Source of the DNA: Xanthomonas sp. NCPPB 1128
GTDB lineage: Bacteria; Pseudomonadota; Gammaproteobacteria; Xanthomonadales; Xanthomonadaceae
NCBI RefSeq assembly: GCF_001043115.1
Contig: NZ_LFME01000002.1
Span: forward strand, 62,001 to 126,000
Direction of reading: 5' to 3'
DNA length: 64,000 nucleotides
Shown here: positions 41,394 through 50,209 of the stretch, one piece after another
How the letters are laid out: each line of letters starts with the position of its first letter
Position numbering within the stretch: position 1 is the first letter of the stretch
Notes under the pieces: model-generated
Told to the model about the DNA's origin: nothing
Seen by the model: the letters and a program-made list of their open reading frames with translations, nothing else
Database searches by the model: none
Translations under genes and position numbers: made by a program

Positions 41394-44350
41394 TGCGTAC
41401 CCAACCGCTCGACCTGCTGGGCGGCTTTGCCGCTGACCACGCGCTGGAGTGGTGCGCGGAGGACTGCATCAACTGGATTCCCGAGGTCGCCGAGACGCAG
41501 GGCACGCGCACGCGCATGAAGCTGGTGTCGCGGCCGGGCCTGCGGCCGCTCGTGGACCTGGCCAACGGCCCGATCCGCGGCCTGCACGTGGCCGAGGGCG
41601 CGCTGTTCGCCGTGTCGGGCAACAAGCTCTACCAGGTGTCGTCCAAGGTGGTGGCCACGGCGCGCGGCATCATCCCGGGCGTCACGCGCGTGCACATGGC
41701 GCACAACCAGATCACCGGCGGCAACCAGTTGCTGGTCGCCAACGGCCAGAGCGGCTACGTCTGGGACACGGTCGCCGGCAACCTGGCGCGGATCTCCGAC
41801 GAGGGCTACCCCGGCGCGAAGTCCGCGGGGTACATCGACAGCTACCTGCCGCAGGTCGAGCCGTTCGGCCGCTTCTGGTTCCACAGCCAACTGGCGGACG
41901 CCAAGAACTACAACACGCTCGACCGCTACGAGTCCGAAGCATCGCCGGACAAGATCGTCACGCTGACCGTGTCGCAGAAGGAGGTCGTGGTCTTCAACGA
42001 GACCACAATCGAGTTCTTCTACGACTCGGGCACCAACACCAAAACGTTCAAGAACAAGGGCGTCGTGGTGGAGCGGGGGTGTGCCAGCGCCGATTCCGTG
42101 GTGAACCTGGACAACAGCCCGATGTGGCTGGGCAACGATGGTGTGGTGTACCGCCTCGACGGCTACCAGGCGGTGCCGATCTCGAACGGCCCTTTGCAGG
42201 ACGCGATCCGCGGCCAGAACTGGTCGCAGGCATACGCGTTCGCATGGGAGGGCAGCCGCCACAAGGTCTACTACCTGACGCTGCCGGACGGGCGCACCTA
42301 TGGCCATGACGTGGTCACCCGGCTATGGCACCGCGCCACGTCGTTCGGGCTGGATCGCTGGCGCGTGAGCCACCTGGTGAAGTGGAACGGCATCTGGGTC
42401 GCCGGCGACGCCTTCAGCGGCCAGCTGTGGGTGCTGGACGAGGACTATGCGCTGGAAGGGAGCCAGCCGATCGTGCGCGAGCGCGTTTCGCAGCCCACCA
42501 CGGCCGACATGAACGCGCTGGAGGTGCCGTACCTGGAACTGCTGGTGCGCACCGGTGCGGCCAGCCAGGAGGACCCGCAGCCTTCGCTCGACATCTCCGG
42601 CGTAACGCTGATCCCTTCCACCGGCAGCTTCGCCTACTCGACGGTGGCGCACACGCGTACCGTCGGCGCGCAGCTGCCGGTGGTGGAGAACCAGCACACC
42701 GGCACCGGCAAGACGGACGTGATCGTTGCGCTGGAACAGCTGTTCGCCTCGCTGCCGACCTGCAACACCGTGAGCCTGGTGGTGTCGTGGTTCGGCGACG
42801 ACCTGCGCGCCGGCCAGTGTCAGATCAAGCCGCGCCTGGCGGTCGCGCCGGGCACGCAGGGCAGCGTGTCCTGGTCGCCGAGCAACTGGCAGGTGGCCGG
42901 CGTCACCGCCAGCACCGCCACGTTGGTCACGTTCGTGTCCGATCCCAACGGCGGCCACAGCGTGTACGGCTCGACGCCGTCCGACGACTCGATCGTGCAG
43001 GTGATCCAGTATCTGCGCGCGCAGGGCAAGCGCATCGTGTTCTATCCGTTCGTGCTGATGGACGTGCCGGCCGGGAACACGCTGCCGAACCCTTACGGCG
43101 GCAGCAGCCAGCCGATCAACCCGTGGCGAGGCCGCGTGACGTGCTACCCGGCGCCCGGGCAGGCCGGCACCCCCGACGGCACCGCCGCGGCCGGCACACA
43201 GATCGACACGTTCTTCAGCCGGACTTGGGGGTTTGCGCGCTTCATCGCGCACTACCGCGACCTGTGCGCCAGCGCTGGCGGCGTCGACGTGTTCCTGATC
43301 GGGTCGGAAATGGTCGGAATCACGCAGGTCCGCTCGGCCGCCACGGTGTACCCGGCCGTCGCGCAGCTGCGCACGATCGCCGCCGGCGTCAAGGCGGCCA
43401 TGCCGACGGCGCTGGTCTCCTACGCTGCGGACTGGACCGAGTACCACAGCCGGCAGTACCCCGACGGAACGCTCAACTTCCACCTGGATCCGCTGTGGGC
43501 GGACAGCAACATCGATTTCGTGGGCATCGACAACTACCTGCCGATCGCGAACGTGCGCGCCGACGACAACCCGAGCCTGATCTACAGCGTTCCGTATCTG
43601 CAGTCGAACATCGAGGGCGGCGAGCTGTTCGACTGGTACTACGTGGACCGCGCGAACAACATCAAGGCACCCATCACCGATGGCGCCTACGGCAAGCCCT
43701 GGGTCTATCGGCAAAAGGACATCCGCGGTTGGTGGAGCAACACGCACGTGGCGCGCGCCGCCGGCGTCGAGACGACGGCCACCGCATGGGTCCCTGGCAG
43801 CAAGCCCATATGGTTCACGGAGTATGGATGTCCGGCGATCAATAGGGGGCCGAACCAACCGAACGTGTTCTTCGACCCCAACAGCAGCGAGTCGACGCTG
43901 CCGTACTTCTCGACCGGCCTGCGCGACGACTTAGCGCAGCGGAGCTACTACGAGGCGACGATCGGCTACTGGCGCGAGCACGGCGGCGCGATGCTCTCCA
44001 CCGACAACATGATCGCGTGGACGTGGGATGCACGGCCATACCCTCAGTTCCCGTCGCTCACAAGCGAGTGGGGCGACTACGGAAACTACCCGCGCGGGCA
44101 CTGGCTGCAGGGGCGCTACCGCACCCAGGCCGAGCTACCGGACCGCGCGATCGAGATCTGCTACTCGGACGACGGCCGCAACTACACCAACTGGATCCGG
44201 CGCGACCTGGGCGAAGTCGGCGAGTACGGCAAGCGGATCCAGATCAACAACCTCGGGCGCCTGCGCAATCGCGTATGGCGCATCCGCACCAGCTCACCCC
44301 TGCCGACCGAGCTTGAGGGCGCGGTGGCCACTATCAGGATGCTGCGATGA
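41393..44350 (+). CDS. gp10-like tail accessory protein with inserted GTA TIM-barrel domain
   Basis: This 985-aa protein is twice the length of P22 gp10 (472 aa). Residues 1-395 match the gp10 beta-propeller (GLHVAEGALFAVSGNKLYQV, TTIEFFYDSG, PMWLGNDGVVYRLDG). Residues about 912-985 match the gp10 C-terminus (PDRAIEICYSDDGRNY, YGKRIQINNLGRLRNRVWRI). Between them about 515 residues match the GTA_TIM domain of gene transfer agent and siphophage tail hubs (FYPFVLMDVPAGNTLPNPYG, KPIWFTEYGCPAINRG, AWTWDARPYPQFP). It should close the head-tail channel and carry an external glycosidase-like barrel. Confidence 0.82.
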   Translation: MRTQPLDLLGGFAADHALEWCAEDCINWIPEVAETQGTRTRMKLVSRPGLRPLVDLANGPIRGLHVAEGALFAVSGNKLYQVSSKVVATARGIIPGVTRVHMAHNQITGGNQLLVANGQSGYVWDTVAGNLARISDEGYPGAKSAGYIDSYLPQVEPFGRFWFHSQLADAKNYNTLDRYESEASPDKIVTLTVSQKEVVVFNETTIEFFYDSGTNTKTFKNKGVVVERGCASADSVVNLDNSPMWLGNDGVVYRLDGYQAVPISNGPLQDAIRGQNWSQAYAFAWEGSRHKVYYLTLPDGRTYGHDVVTRLWHRATSFGLDRWRVSHLVKWNGIWVAGDAFSGQLWVLDEDYALEGSQPIVRERVSQPTTADMNALEVPYLELLVRTGAASQEDPQPSLDISGVTLIPSTGSFAYSTVAHTRTVGAQLPVVENQHTGTGKTDVIVALEQLFASLPTCNTVSLVVSWFGDDLRAGQCQIKPRLAVAPGTQGSVSWSPSNWQVAGVTASTATLVTFVSDPNGGHSVYGSTPSDDSIVQVIQYLRAQGKRIVFYPFVLMDVPAGNTLPNPYGGSSQPINPWRGRVTCYPAPGQAGTPDGTAAAGTQIDTFFSRTWGFARFIAHYRDLCASAGGVDVFLIGSEMVGITQVRSAATVYPAVAQLRTIAAGVKAAMPTALVSYAADWTEYHSRQYPDGTLNFHLDPLWADSNIDFVGIDNYLPIANVRADDNPSLIYSVPYLQSNIEGGELFDWYYVDRANNIKAPITDGAYGKPWVYRQKDIRGWWSNTHVARAAGVETTATAWVPGSKPIWFTEYGCPAINRGPNQPNVFFDPNSSESTLPYFSTGLRDDLAQRSYYEATIGYWREHGGAMLSTDNMIAWTWDARPYPQFPSLTSEWGDYGNYPRGHWLQGRYRTQAELPDRAIEICYSDDGRNYTNWIRRDLGEVGEYGKRIQINNLGRLRNRVWRIRTSSPLPTELEGAVATIRMLR

Positions 44351-44793
44351 GCAACGAAGACCACGACGAGAGCGCTGGCCCGCTGGCCAGGGCTGGGCGA
44401 CACCCGACCATGGAGCAGTTGCGTGCGCTTGAGGCTGAACTACGCAAGTACCCGCAGGCAGACATCCCCGTGAAGCATCACTTTGCCGATGGCATCTACT
44501 GCCGCGAGGTCTTCATTCCCGCGGGCACCGTGCTGACCGGGAAGGTCCACAGATTCGCCACCCTGAACATCCTGGCGCAGGGCGAGATCGAAGTCACCAC
44601 ACCCGAAGGCGTGCGGCGGCTTTGCGCGCCGGCGGTGTTCACGTCGCCCGCGGGCTGCAAGAAAGTGGGCTACGCCCACACCGACACCATCTGGATCAAC
44701 GTCCACCCCACCAAGCTGCGGGACGTGGCGTCGATCGAGTCCAAGTTCATCGAGCCGGAGCCTCTTCCGGCCATCACGCACGAAGGGGAGTAA
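44347..44793 (+). CDS. cupin-fold protein in the tail operon
   Basis: In this 148-aa protein, residues 50-125 form a cupin (VFIPAGTVLTGKVHRFATLNIL, in parts, and TSPAGCKKVGYAHTDTIWINVHP). His residues could bind metal. It occupies the place of tail needle/gp14 genes in P22. A structural or receptor-modifying role is open. It overlaps the gp10-like stop by 4 bp. Confidence 0.7.
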   Translation: MSNEDHDESAGPLARAGRHPTMEQLRALEAELRKYPQADIPVKHHFADGIYCREVFIPAGTVLTGKVHRFATLNILAQGEIEVTTPEGVRRLCAPAVFTSPAGCKKVGYAHTDTIWINVHPTKLRDVASIESKFIEPEPLPAITHEGE

Positions 44794-44795
44794 CC

Positions 44796-45491
44796 ATGGG
44801 CTGGGTAGCAGTTGGAGCCGCCGCGGTGACGGCCATTGGCGGGGCGTATTCCGCGAATCAGCAGAAGAACGCGGCGAAGGACGCAGCCAATGCGTCGAAC
44901 GCGGCGCAGACACAGGCATGGGCGGCAAACAACGCCAACATGCAGCCCTACCTGACGGCGGGGCAGAACGCGCTGACGCAGATCCAGCAGCTCAACGCCG
45001 GCAACTTCGACAGCTTCAAGGAGTCGCCGGACTACGCATGGACGCGCGACCAGGGCATCCAGGCGCTGGACCGTAGCGCGGCCGCCAGCGGCAGCCTCTA
45101 CTCGGGCGGCCACAGTGCGGACCTGATGGACTACGCCTCCGGCCTGGCATCGCAGAACTACGGCAACTTCTACAACCGGTTGTCGGGCCTTGCGGGCATG
45201 GGCCAGTCGGCGGCAGGCGCGCTGGCTGGCGTCAACACCGGCTATGCCAACGCGGTGGGATCCACGAACGCCAACCTGGCGCTGTCGAACGGCTCTACGG
45301 ACGCCGCGCTGACTGGGTTGCTGACGGGGATCGGCACCAATTTGGGCAGCAATCTCCTGACCAACTATGCCGGCGGCGGCCGCGCCAGCAGCTACGGCAA
45401 CGGATCGCTGTATGGCTTGCAGGCAACCACCGGCGCCGGCAGCAACTACAACTTCGGCAACAACCTGACCAACTTCGCGAGGGCGGCATGA
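44796..45491 (+). CDS. DNA ejection protein (P22 gp7-like)
   Basis: This 231-aa protein starts with a hydrophobic MGWVAVGAAAVTAIGGAYSA and has SPDYAWTRDQGIQALDRSAAASG plus LASQNYGNFYNRLSGLAGMGQ, in parts. These are hallmarks of the small podoviral ejection protein that leaves the virion with DNA and helps build a channel through the envelope. The C-terminus is Gly/Asn-rich. Confidence 0.82.
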   Translation: MGWVAVGAAAVTAIGGAYSANQQKNAAKDAANASNAAQTQAWAANNANMQPYLTAGQNALTQIQQLNAGNFDSFKESPDYAWTRDQGIQALDRSAAASGSLYSGGHSADLMDYASGLASQNYGNFYNRLSGLAGMGQSAAGALAGVNTGYANAVGSTNANLALSNGSTDAALTGLLTGIGTNLGSNLLTNYAGGGRASSYGNGSLYGLQATTGAGSNYNFGNNLTNFARAA

Positions 45492-47077
45492 TGGCCAACG
45501 GACTGACCGACTTCATGGGCGGATACCAGGCCGGCAATGCGATCGTCGACCAGCAGCGCCAGCAGCTCAACCAGAACAAGCTCACCAATCTGGCGCCGCG
45601 GGTCGTGGCTGGAGATCCGGCGGCGTTCGCGCAGGCTGCTGCAGTGGACCCGCAGGCCGCCCAGGCCTACGCCGGCGCAGGCGACAACCTGGCGCTGAAG
45701 GCGCGTGGTGCGGCGAAGTATCTGCAGGCGGCTCTGCAATCTGGCAACCAGCAGCAGATCATGGCCGCGCGGCAGACGATCAAGCCATTCATGGACACGC
45801 TGAAGCCCGGCACGGCCTATCCGCTGGACATGGACCCGGCGCAGGAGGCGCAGGGCATCGGCGCGTTTCTGGCGCAGACCGCGTACCTGGATCCCGACCT
45901 CAAGGGCGGCACGCCGACTGGCTTCCGCGAGTTCCAGATGAAGGCAGCAGCGGCCGGCCTGCAGCCGGGCACGCCCGAGTACCAGAACGCCGCGAAGATC
46001 GCGCTGGGGCAGGAGGGGCGCGCGTCCAGCTCGGGCTTCACGCAGGTCAAGTTCACTGGCCCGGATGGCCGCGAGCGCATCGGCGTGCTAAACGGCCGCA
46101 CGGGGCGCATCGACCTACCGGACGGCACCAGCTTCGATCCGCAGACCGGCGGCGTCGTGGGCGCGATGTCGGCGCCCAGCGCGCCGGTGCTGCCACAAGG
46201 CGGCGGCCAGCAGGTGATCGAGCAGGACGCGCAACTGGCCAACCAGATGATCGCCGCCGGCATCCCGGCCGACCAGGTCGATCGGTTCCTGCGGGGCCGG
46301 GCCTCGCAGTTCAGTGGTGGCAGCCGGCCGGCCATGCCCGCAACCAACGCCGGCACGTTCGTGGGCCGCGCGCCGGAAGAGCAGGCCGCCGCGACCGAGG
46401 CGGCGAAGCAGGCGGCGCAGTTGCAGTACCTGCCCCAGGAGCTGGGCATGCGCACGAATGCCGCGCTCAGCACCGCGGCCGGGGAAGCGCAGATCAAGTC
46501 GAACGCCACCAAGCAGGCAGCGGCCGCGCCGGCCTACACGGCGCTGCAGGACGCCACGTCCAATCTGGATCGCCTCGCGGCCCAGGCGTCGGCCCTGGCC
46601 AATCACCCAGGCCTCGACGGCATCACGGGGCTGCGCGGCGCCATCCCTGACGTGCCAGGTTCTGCGGCCGCGAACGCGCGCGCGGAGCTGGACACGCTGC
46701 GGTCGCAGGTCGGCTTCGGTGTCCTGCAGGCGATGCGCGACGCGTCGAAGACCGGCGGCGCACTGGGCAGCGTGTCCGAACAGGAAAACACGCTGCTGCA
46801 GTCGAACCTGGCCGCGCTGGCCGGGTCGCAGTCCGCGGAGTCGTTCCGCGCGAACCTGAAAAAGGTCATCGACTACGCGAACGCCGCGAAGGGTCGCATG
46901 CAGGCCGCCTACCAGCGGCAGTACGGCGGTGCGCCGCCAACCGCGGGCGCGCCATCGGCGCAGCCGCAGCTGCAGCAGGGCACCGCTGGCGGCCGCACAA
47001 TCGTGCGCACCGGCACCCTTCCCGATGGCCGCAAGGTCGTCCAGTTCAGCGACGGGACCACGAGCTATGGAAATTGA
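45488..47077 (+). CDS. DNA ejection protein (P22 gp20-position)
   Basis: This 529-aa protein is Gln/Ala-rich. It starts MMANGLTDFMGGYQAGNAI with a helical first half (LAPRVVAGDPAAFAQAAAVD) and a long C-terminal helix-rich half. Location between gp7-like and gp16-like genes, size and composition fit the second ejection protein. It overlaps both neighbours. Confidence 0.75.
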   Translation: MMANGLTDFMGGYQAGNAIVDQQRQQLNQNKLTNLAPRVVAGDPAAFAQAAAVDPQAAQAYAGAGDNLALKARGAAKYLQAALQSGNQQQIMAARQTIKPFMDTLKPGTAYPLDMDPAQEAQGIGAFLAQTAYLDPDLKGGTPTGFREFQMKAAAAGLQPGTPEYQNAAKIALGQEGRASSSGFTQVKFTGPDGRERIGVLNGRTGRIDLPDGTSFDPQTGGVVGAMSAPSAPVLPQGGGQQVIEQDAQLANQMIAAGIPADQVDRFLRGRASQFSGGSRPAMPATNAGTFVGRAPEEQAAATEAAKQAAQLQYLPQELGMRTNAALSTAAGEAQIKSNATKQAAAAPAYTALQDATSNLDRLAAQASALANHPGLDGITGLRGAIPDVPGSAAANARAELDTLRSQVGFGVLQAMRDASKTGGALGSVSEQENTLLQSNLAALAGSQSAESFRANLKKVIDYANAAKGRMQAAYQRQYGGAPPTAGAPSAQPQLQQGTAGGRTIVRTGTLPDGRKVVQFSDGTTSYGN

Positions 47078-49304
47078 CCCGTCTCTGCTGGCGCAGGTGA
47101 AGTGGGACGACGCGCCACAGCCTGCCGGCGGCCAGCAGCCGCTGGAGATCGACATCACCGGCGGCGTGAGCGAGAGCCAGCTGCGCGCCCAGCAGGCCGC
47201 AGCCGCCGCGCAACAGCCGATCGACCTATCCCAGGTCGTGTGGGATGACCAGCCGGGTGTCGCGGCCCCGCAAGCGCAGGCGCAGGAAGAAGCGCCGGCA
47301 GCGAACAACAGCGCCCTAGCGCGCATGGTCTCGGGTCAGCCGGCCGTGCCTCAGGTGCAGGAAGGCACCGCCCTGGGCCGGTTCCTAGGCGAGATCGGCG
47401 GCCGACAGGTGATGCAGGGCGCGGCAGGGCTGTATGGCTCCTTGGGCGGCGACGCACTAAACCACTACGTCCTGGACCCGATCGACCAGGCTGCGGGCTG
47501 GGGTACGCAGCTGGGCACGGGCGGGAAGTCGTACCGCGATGCTGCTGGCCAAGTTGCCGACGAGATGGGCATGCGCCGACCGCAGACGGCGCAGGAGCGC
47601 ATCATCAGCGACATGGGCGAGGCGCTGACCGGGACAGGCCTGACCATGGGCATCGGCGGCGGCATCAACGCGTTGACCAACCTGGGGCGCGCCGCCGCCG
47701 CACCAGTGACCAATCGCCTGGCCAACCTGCTGACGACGCAGCCTGTCGCGCAGGCGGTAAGTGCGGCTGCAGGCTCCGGTGCCGCGTCCGCTACGCGCGA
47801 GGCTGGCGGCGGCACCGGCGCGCAGCTGGCTGCATCGCTGGCCGGCGGCCTCGGGCCGAACTTGCTGGCGACGCTGGGCGCCGCTGGCGCGCGCGGGCTG
47901 GTGCGCGGATCCAGTGGTGCGCAGATGCAGCGCACCATCGATGACTTCGCTGCGCTGGGAGCCAATCCCTCCGTTGCACAAGCCTCGGGCAATCGGACGC
48001 TGCAGGGCGTCGAGAACCTGCTGGCGGCAGCGCCGACCAGTACGGGCGTCATGACCCGCTTTGCAGAGCGCCAGGCCGACGACGTAGGCGCCGGGCTGCA
48101 GGGTATGGGCGAGAGCCTGTCGCGCAATGCGAGCGCTGAGCGAGCCGGCAGGGCAATCGAGGCTGGCGTGCAGACGTTCGAGAACAATGTCGGGGCCGCG
48201 CGTCGCGCCCTCTACTCGGAGGCCGACCGCTTCATCCCGGCGAGCACTGCCACGCCGATGACCAACACCACGAACGCTCTGGCCGCCATGACGCAGCCGA
48301 CCGCTGGTGCTGCCGCGACTACGGGGGCGCTCGTGAATCCATGGTTGCAGCGATTGCGCTCCAACCTTGAGGCAGACCTGCAGGCTGGCGGCGGCCAGAT
48401 CCCATACGAAGCGCTGCGCAGGATCCGCACCGAAGTAGGCGAGCGGATGAGCGACTTTTCCATGACCCCTGACACGCCGGCCCGTCAGCTCAGCGGCATT
48501 TATGCAGCCCTCTCGCGCGACATGGAAGCGGTCGCCGCTGCGCAGGGTCCCGACGCGGTGCGCGCGGCGCGGCGCGCCAACACCTACACCCGCGTGTCGT
48601 CCGAACGCCTCGAGCAGATCCAGCGGGTGGTGGACAAGAACGGCGGCCCGGAGAAGGTCTACGCCGCGACGATGTCTGGCACTCAGGATGGCGGGACCAC
48701 GTTGCGCGCTGTGATGCAGTCCCTGCCTCCGGATGGTCAGAGAGCTGTTACGGCGGCGGTCATCAGGCGCATGGGCCTGGCGACACCAGGCGCACAGGAC
48801 GCCGCGGGTGATGTCTTCTCGGCCGCCACGTTCCTGACCAACTGGAACCGGGTCAGTCCAGAGGCAAAGCGGGCTCTATTCGACCGCTACGGCGGCGGGT
48901 TCAGCCAGAACATGGACCGCATCGCGCGCGTGGCGAGCAACATCAAGGACGGGGCCAAGGTCTACGCGAACCCTTCGGGCACGGCGAACCGCGCGGCGGC
49001 GCTGACCTACGGAGCGAGCCTCGTTGCTTCGCTATTCGATCCGAGCCTGATCACGACCGGCAGCCTGATATCCGGCGGCGTCGGCGCCAACTTGACCGCA
49101 AGGCTGATGACGAATCCTCGCGTTGTCACCGCGCTGGCCCAGACCACCAAGTTGCCGCAGGGCGCGATCCTCGGCCAGGTCCAAGCGATGCGCCAAGCCG
49201 CACAGCGGAGCGGCGACCAAGATCTGGCCGCGGCTGCAGACGTGCTAGAGCAGGCGCGTCAAGACAAAGACGGCCGCGCCAACCGCGGCACCACCCAACG
49301 ATAG
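47067..49304 (+). CDS. large DNA ejection protein (P22 gp16-position)
   Basis: This 745-aa protein starts MEIDPSLLAQVKWDDAP. There are repeated VxWDD segments near the N-terminus (residues 9-13 and about 61-64), a Gly/Ala hydrophobic stretch around 190-300 and helical C-terminal parts including GASLVASLFDPSLITTGSLI, which may enter membranes. It is the third and largest ejection protein, probably part of the trans-envelope conduit. Confidence 0.75.
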   Translation: MEIDPSLLAQVKWDDAPQPAGGQQPLEIDITGGVSESQLRAQQAAAAAQQPIDLSQVVWDDQPGVAAPQAQAQEEAPAANNSALARMVSGQPAVPQVQEGTALGRFLGEIGGRQVMQGAAGLYGSLGGDALNHYVLDPIDQAAGWGTQLGTGGKSYRDAAGQVADEMGMRRPQTAQERIISDMGEALTGTGLTMGIGGGINALTNLGRAAAAPVTNRLANLLTTQPVAQAVSAAAGSGAASATREAGGGTGAQLAASLAGGLGPNLLATLGAAGARGLVRGSSGAQMQRTIDDFAALGANPSVAQASGNRTLQGVENLLAAAPTSTGVMTRFAERQADDVGAGLQGMGESLSRNASAERAGRAIEAGVQTFENNVGAARRALYSEADRFIPASTATPMTNTTNALAAMTQPTAGAAATTGALVNPWLQRLRSNLEADLQAGGGQIPYEALRRIRTEVGERMSDFSMTPDTPARQLSGIYAALSRDMEAVAAAQGPDAVRAARRANTYTRVSSERLEQIQRVVDKNGGPEKVYAATMSGTQDGGTTLRAVMQSLPPDGQRAVTAAVIRRMGLATPGAQDAAGDVFSAATFLTNWNRVSPEAKRALFDRYGGGFSQNMDRIARVASNIKDGAKVYANPSGTANRAAALTYGASLVASLFDPSLITTGSLISGGVGANLTARLMTNPRVVTALAQTTKLPQGAILGQVQAMRQAAQRSGDQDLAAAADVLEQARQDKDGRANRGTTQR

Positions 49305-49382
49305 AGCTGCACCGAGGAGCAGGACGTATTCCTTGAGTCCCAAGCCGTCCGGCTCCCGCTTGTACCGCCAATCTTGCGCCAT
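49245..49382 (-). CDS. 45-aa antisense membrane mini-protein candidate
   Basis: The minus-strand frame starts MAQDWRYKREPDGLGLKEY and then has one transmembrane helix to its end (Leu/Ala/Gly/Val-rich). It overlaps the last 60 bp of the ejection gene on the other strand and fills an otherwise empty 122-bp gap. The composition is protein-like, but the promoter would have to lie within or beyond the adjoining terminator, so it is uncertain. Confidence 0.35.
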   Translation of the reverse strand: MAQDWRYKREPDGLGLKEYVLLLGAALSLGGAAVGAAVFVLTRLL

Positions 49383-49387
49383 GACCC

Positions 49388-49413
49388 AGCCCCGGCCCCG
49401 TCCGGGGCTTTTT
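49388..49413 (+). terminator. intrinsic terminator after the ejection genes
   Basis: A perfect 8-bp stem AGCCCCGG / CCGGGGCT with a 6-base loop is followed by TTTTTG. It separates ejection genes from the fibre genes, which begin 14 bp later. Confidence 0.85.
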
Positions 49414-49426
49414 GTTGGAGAAACCG

Positions 49427-50209
49427 ATGTCAGGATACCGCTTTTTCAACCCCGCCCCGGTCTTCCTCGACCTGCCCGGGATCAAGCCGCTGGCCGGCGG
49501 CGCGCTGCAATTCTTCGCCCAGGGCACCACCACGGCCAAGGACACCTGGTCCGATTCGACCCTGACCACGCTCAACACCAACCCGGTGCAGCTCGACAGC
49601 TCCGGCCGCGCCAACGTCAACATCTGGCTGAGCGGCGCCTACACCGTCGTGCTCAAGGCTGCCGACGGCACGTCCGTCTGGACGCGGGACGTGGATTCCG
49701 GCGCGGGCGCGGGCGCAACCATCCCCGCGCTGGTGGCCGGCAAGTTCCTGGCCACGGATGGCTCGAACCTGATCTGGGCCGACGTGCTGCAGGTGCCGGA
49801 CCCGACCGGCTCAGCGAACAAGATCCTGAGCACCGACGGCAGCAATCTGATCTGGATCGCGCAGCCGACGATCCCCGATCTGCCGGTCCAGAACTTCACC
49901 AATCGGGTGAAGATCGGCACGTACCTGCGCCAGTGGGGCAGCGACAGCGCGCCGGCGTCCAATGCGCGGCAGACTTCGCGCAGCGTGACGTTCCTCAATC
50001 CCTTCAGCGGCGACCCGTACGCGATCACCGTCATCCCTCGCAACGTGACGCACACCGCCGGCGGCCAAATCGGCGTGCCGGCGATCATCGCGAAGTCGGC
50101 CACGGGCTTCAGTGTTCAGTTCGACAGCGACGACTTCGGCCAGTCGAACGCCTCGTTCATCGCTGCGCTGCCGTTCGACTGGGTTGCGGAAGGGCCGACC
50201 AGTGCCTGA
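49427..50209 (+). CDS. tail fibre/spike head-binding protein
   Basis: This 260-aa protein starts MSGYRFFNPAPVFLDLPG after a GGAG site. The first 100 residues (GGALQFFAQGTTTAKDTWSD, SGRANVNIWLSGAYTVVLK, in parts) are the common virion-binding domain of podoviral tailspikes and fibres. Two copies of LATDGSNLIW / LSTDGSNLIW form a linker. The C-terminus is a small beta domain, not an enzymatic spike. Confidence 0.78.
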   Translation: MSGYRFFNPAPVFLDLPGIKPLAGGALQFFAQGTTTAKDTWSDSTLTTLNTNPVQLDSSGRANVNIWLSGAYTVVLKAADGTSVWTRDVDSGAGAGATIPALVAGKFLATDGSNLIWADVLQVPDPTGSANKILSTDGSNLIWIAQPTIPDLPVQNFTNRVKIGTYLRQWGSDSAPASNARQTSRSVTFLNPFSGDPYAITVIPRNVTHTAGGQIGVPAIIAKSATGFSVQFDSDDFGQSNASFIAALPFDWVAEGPTSA

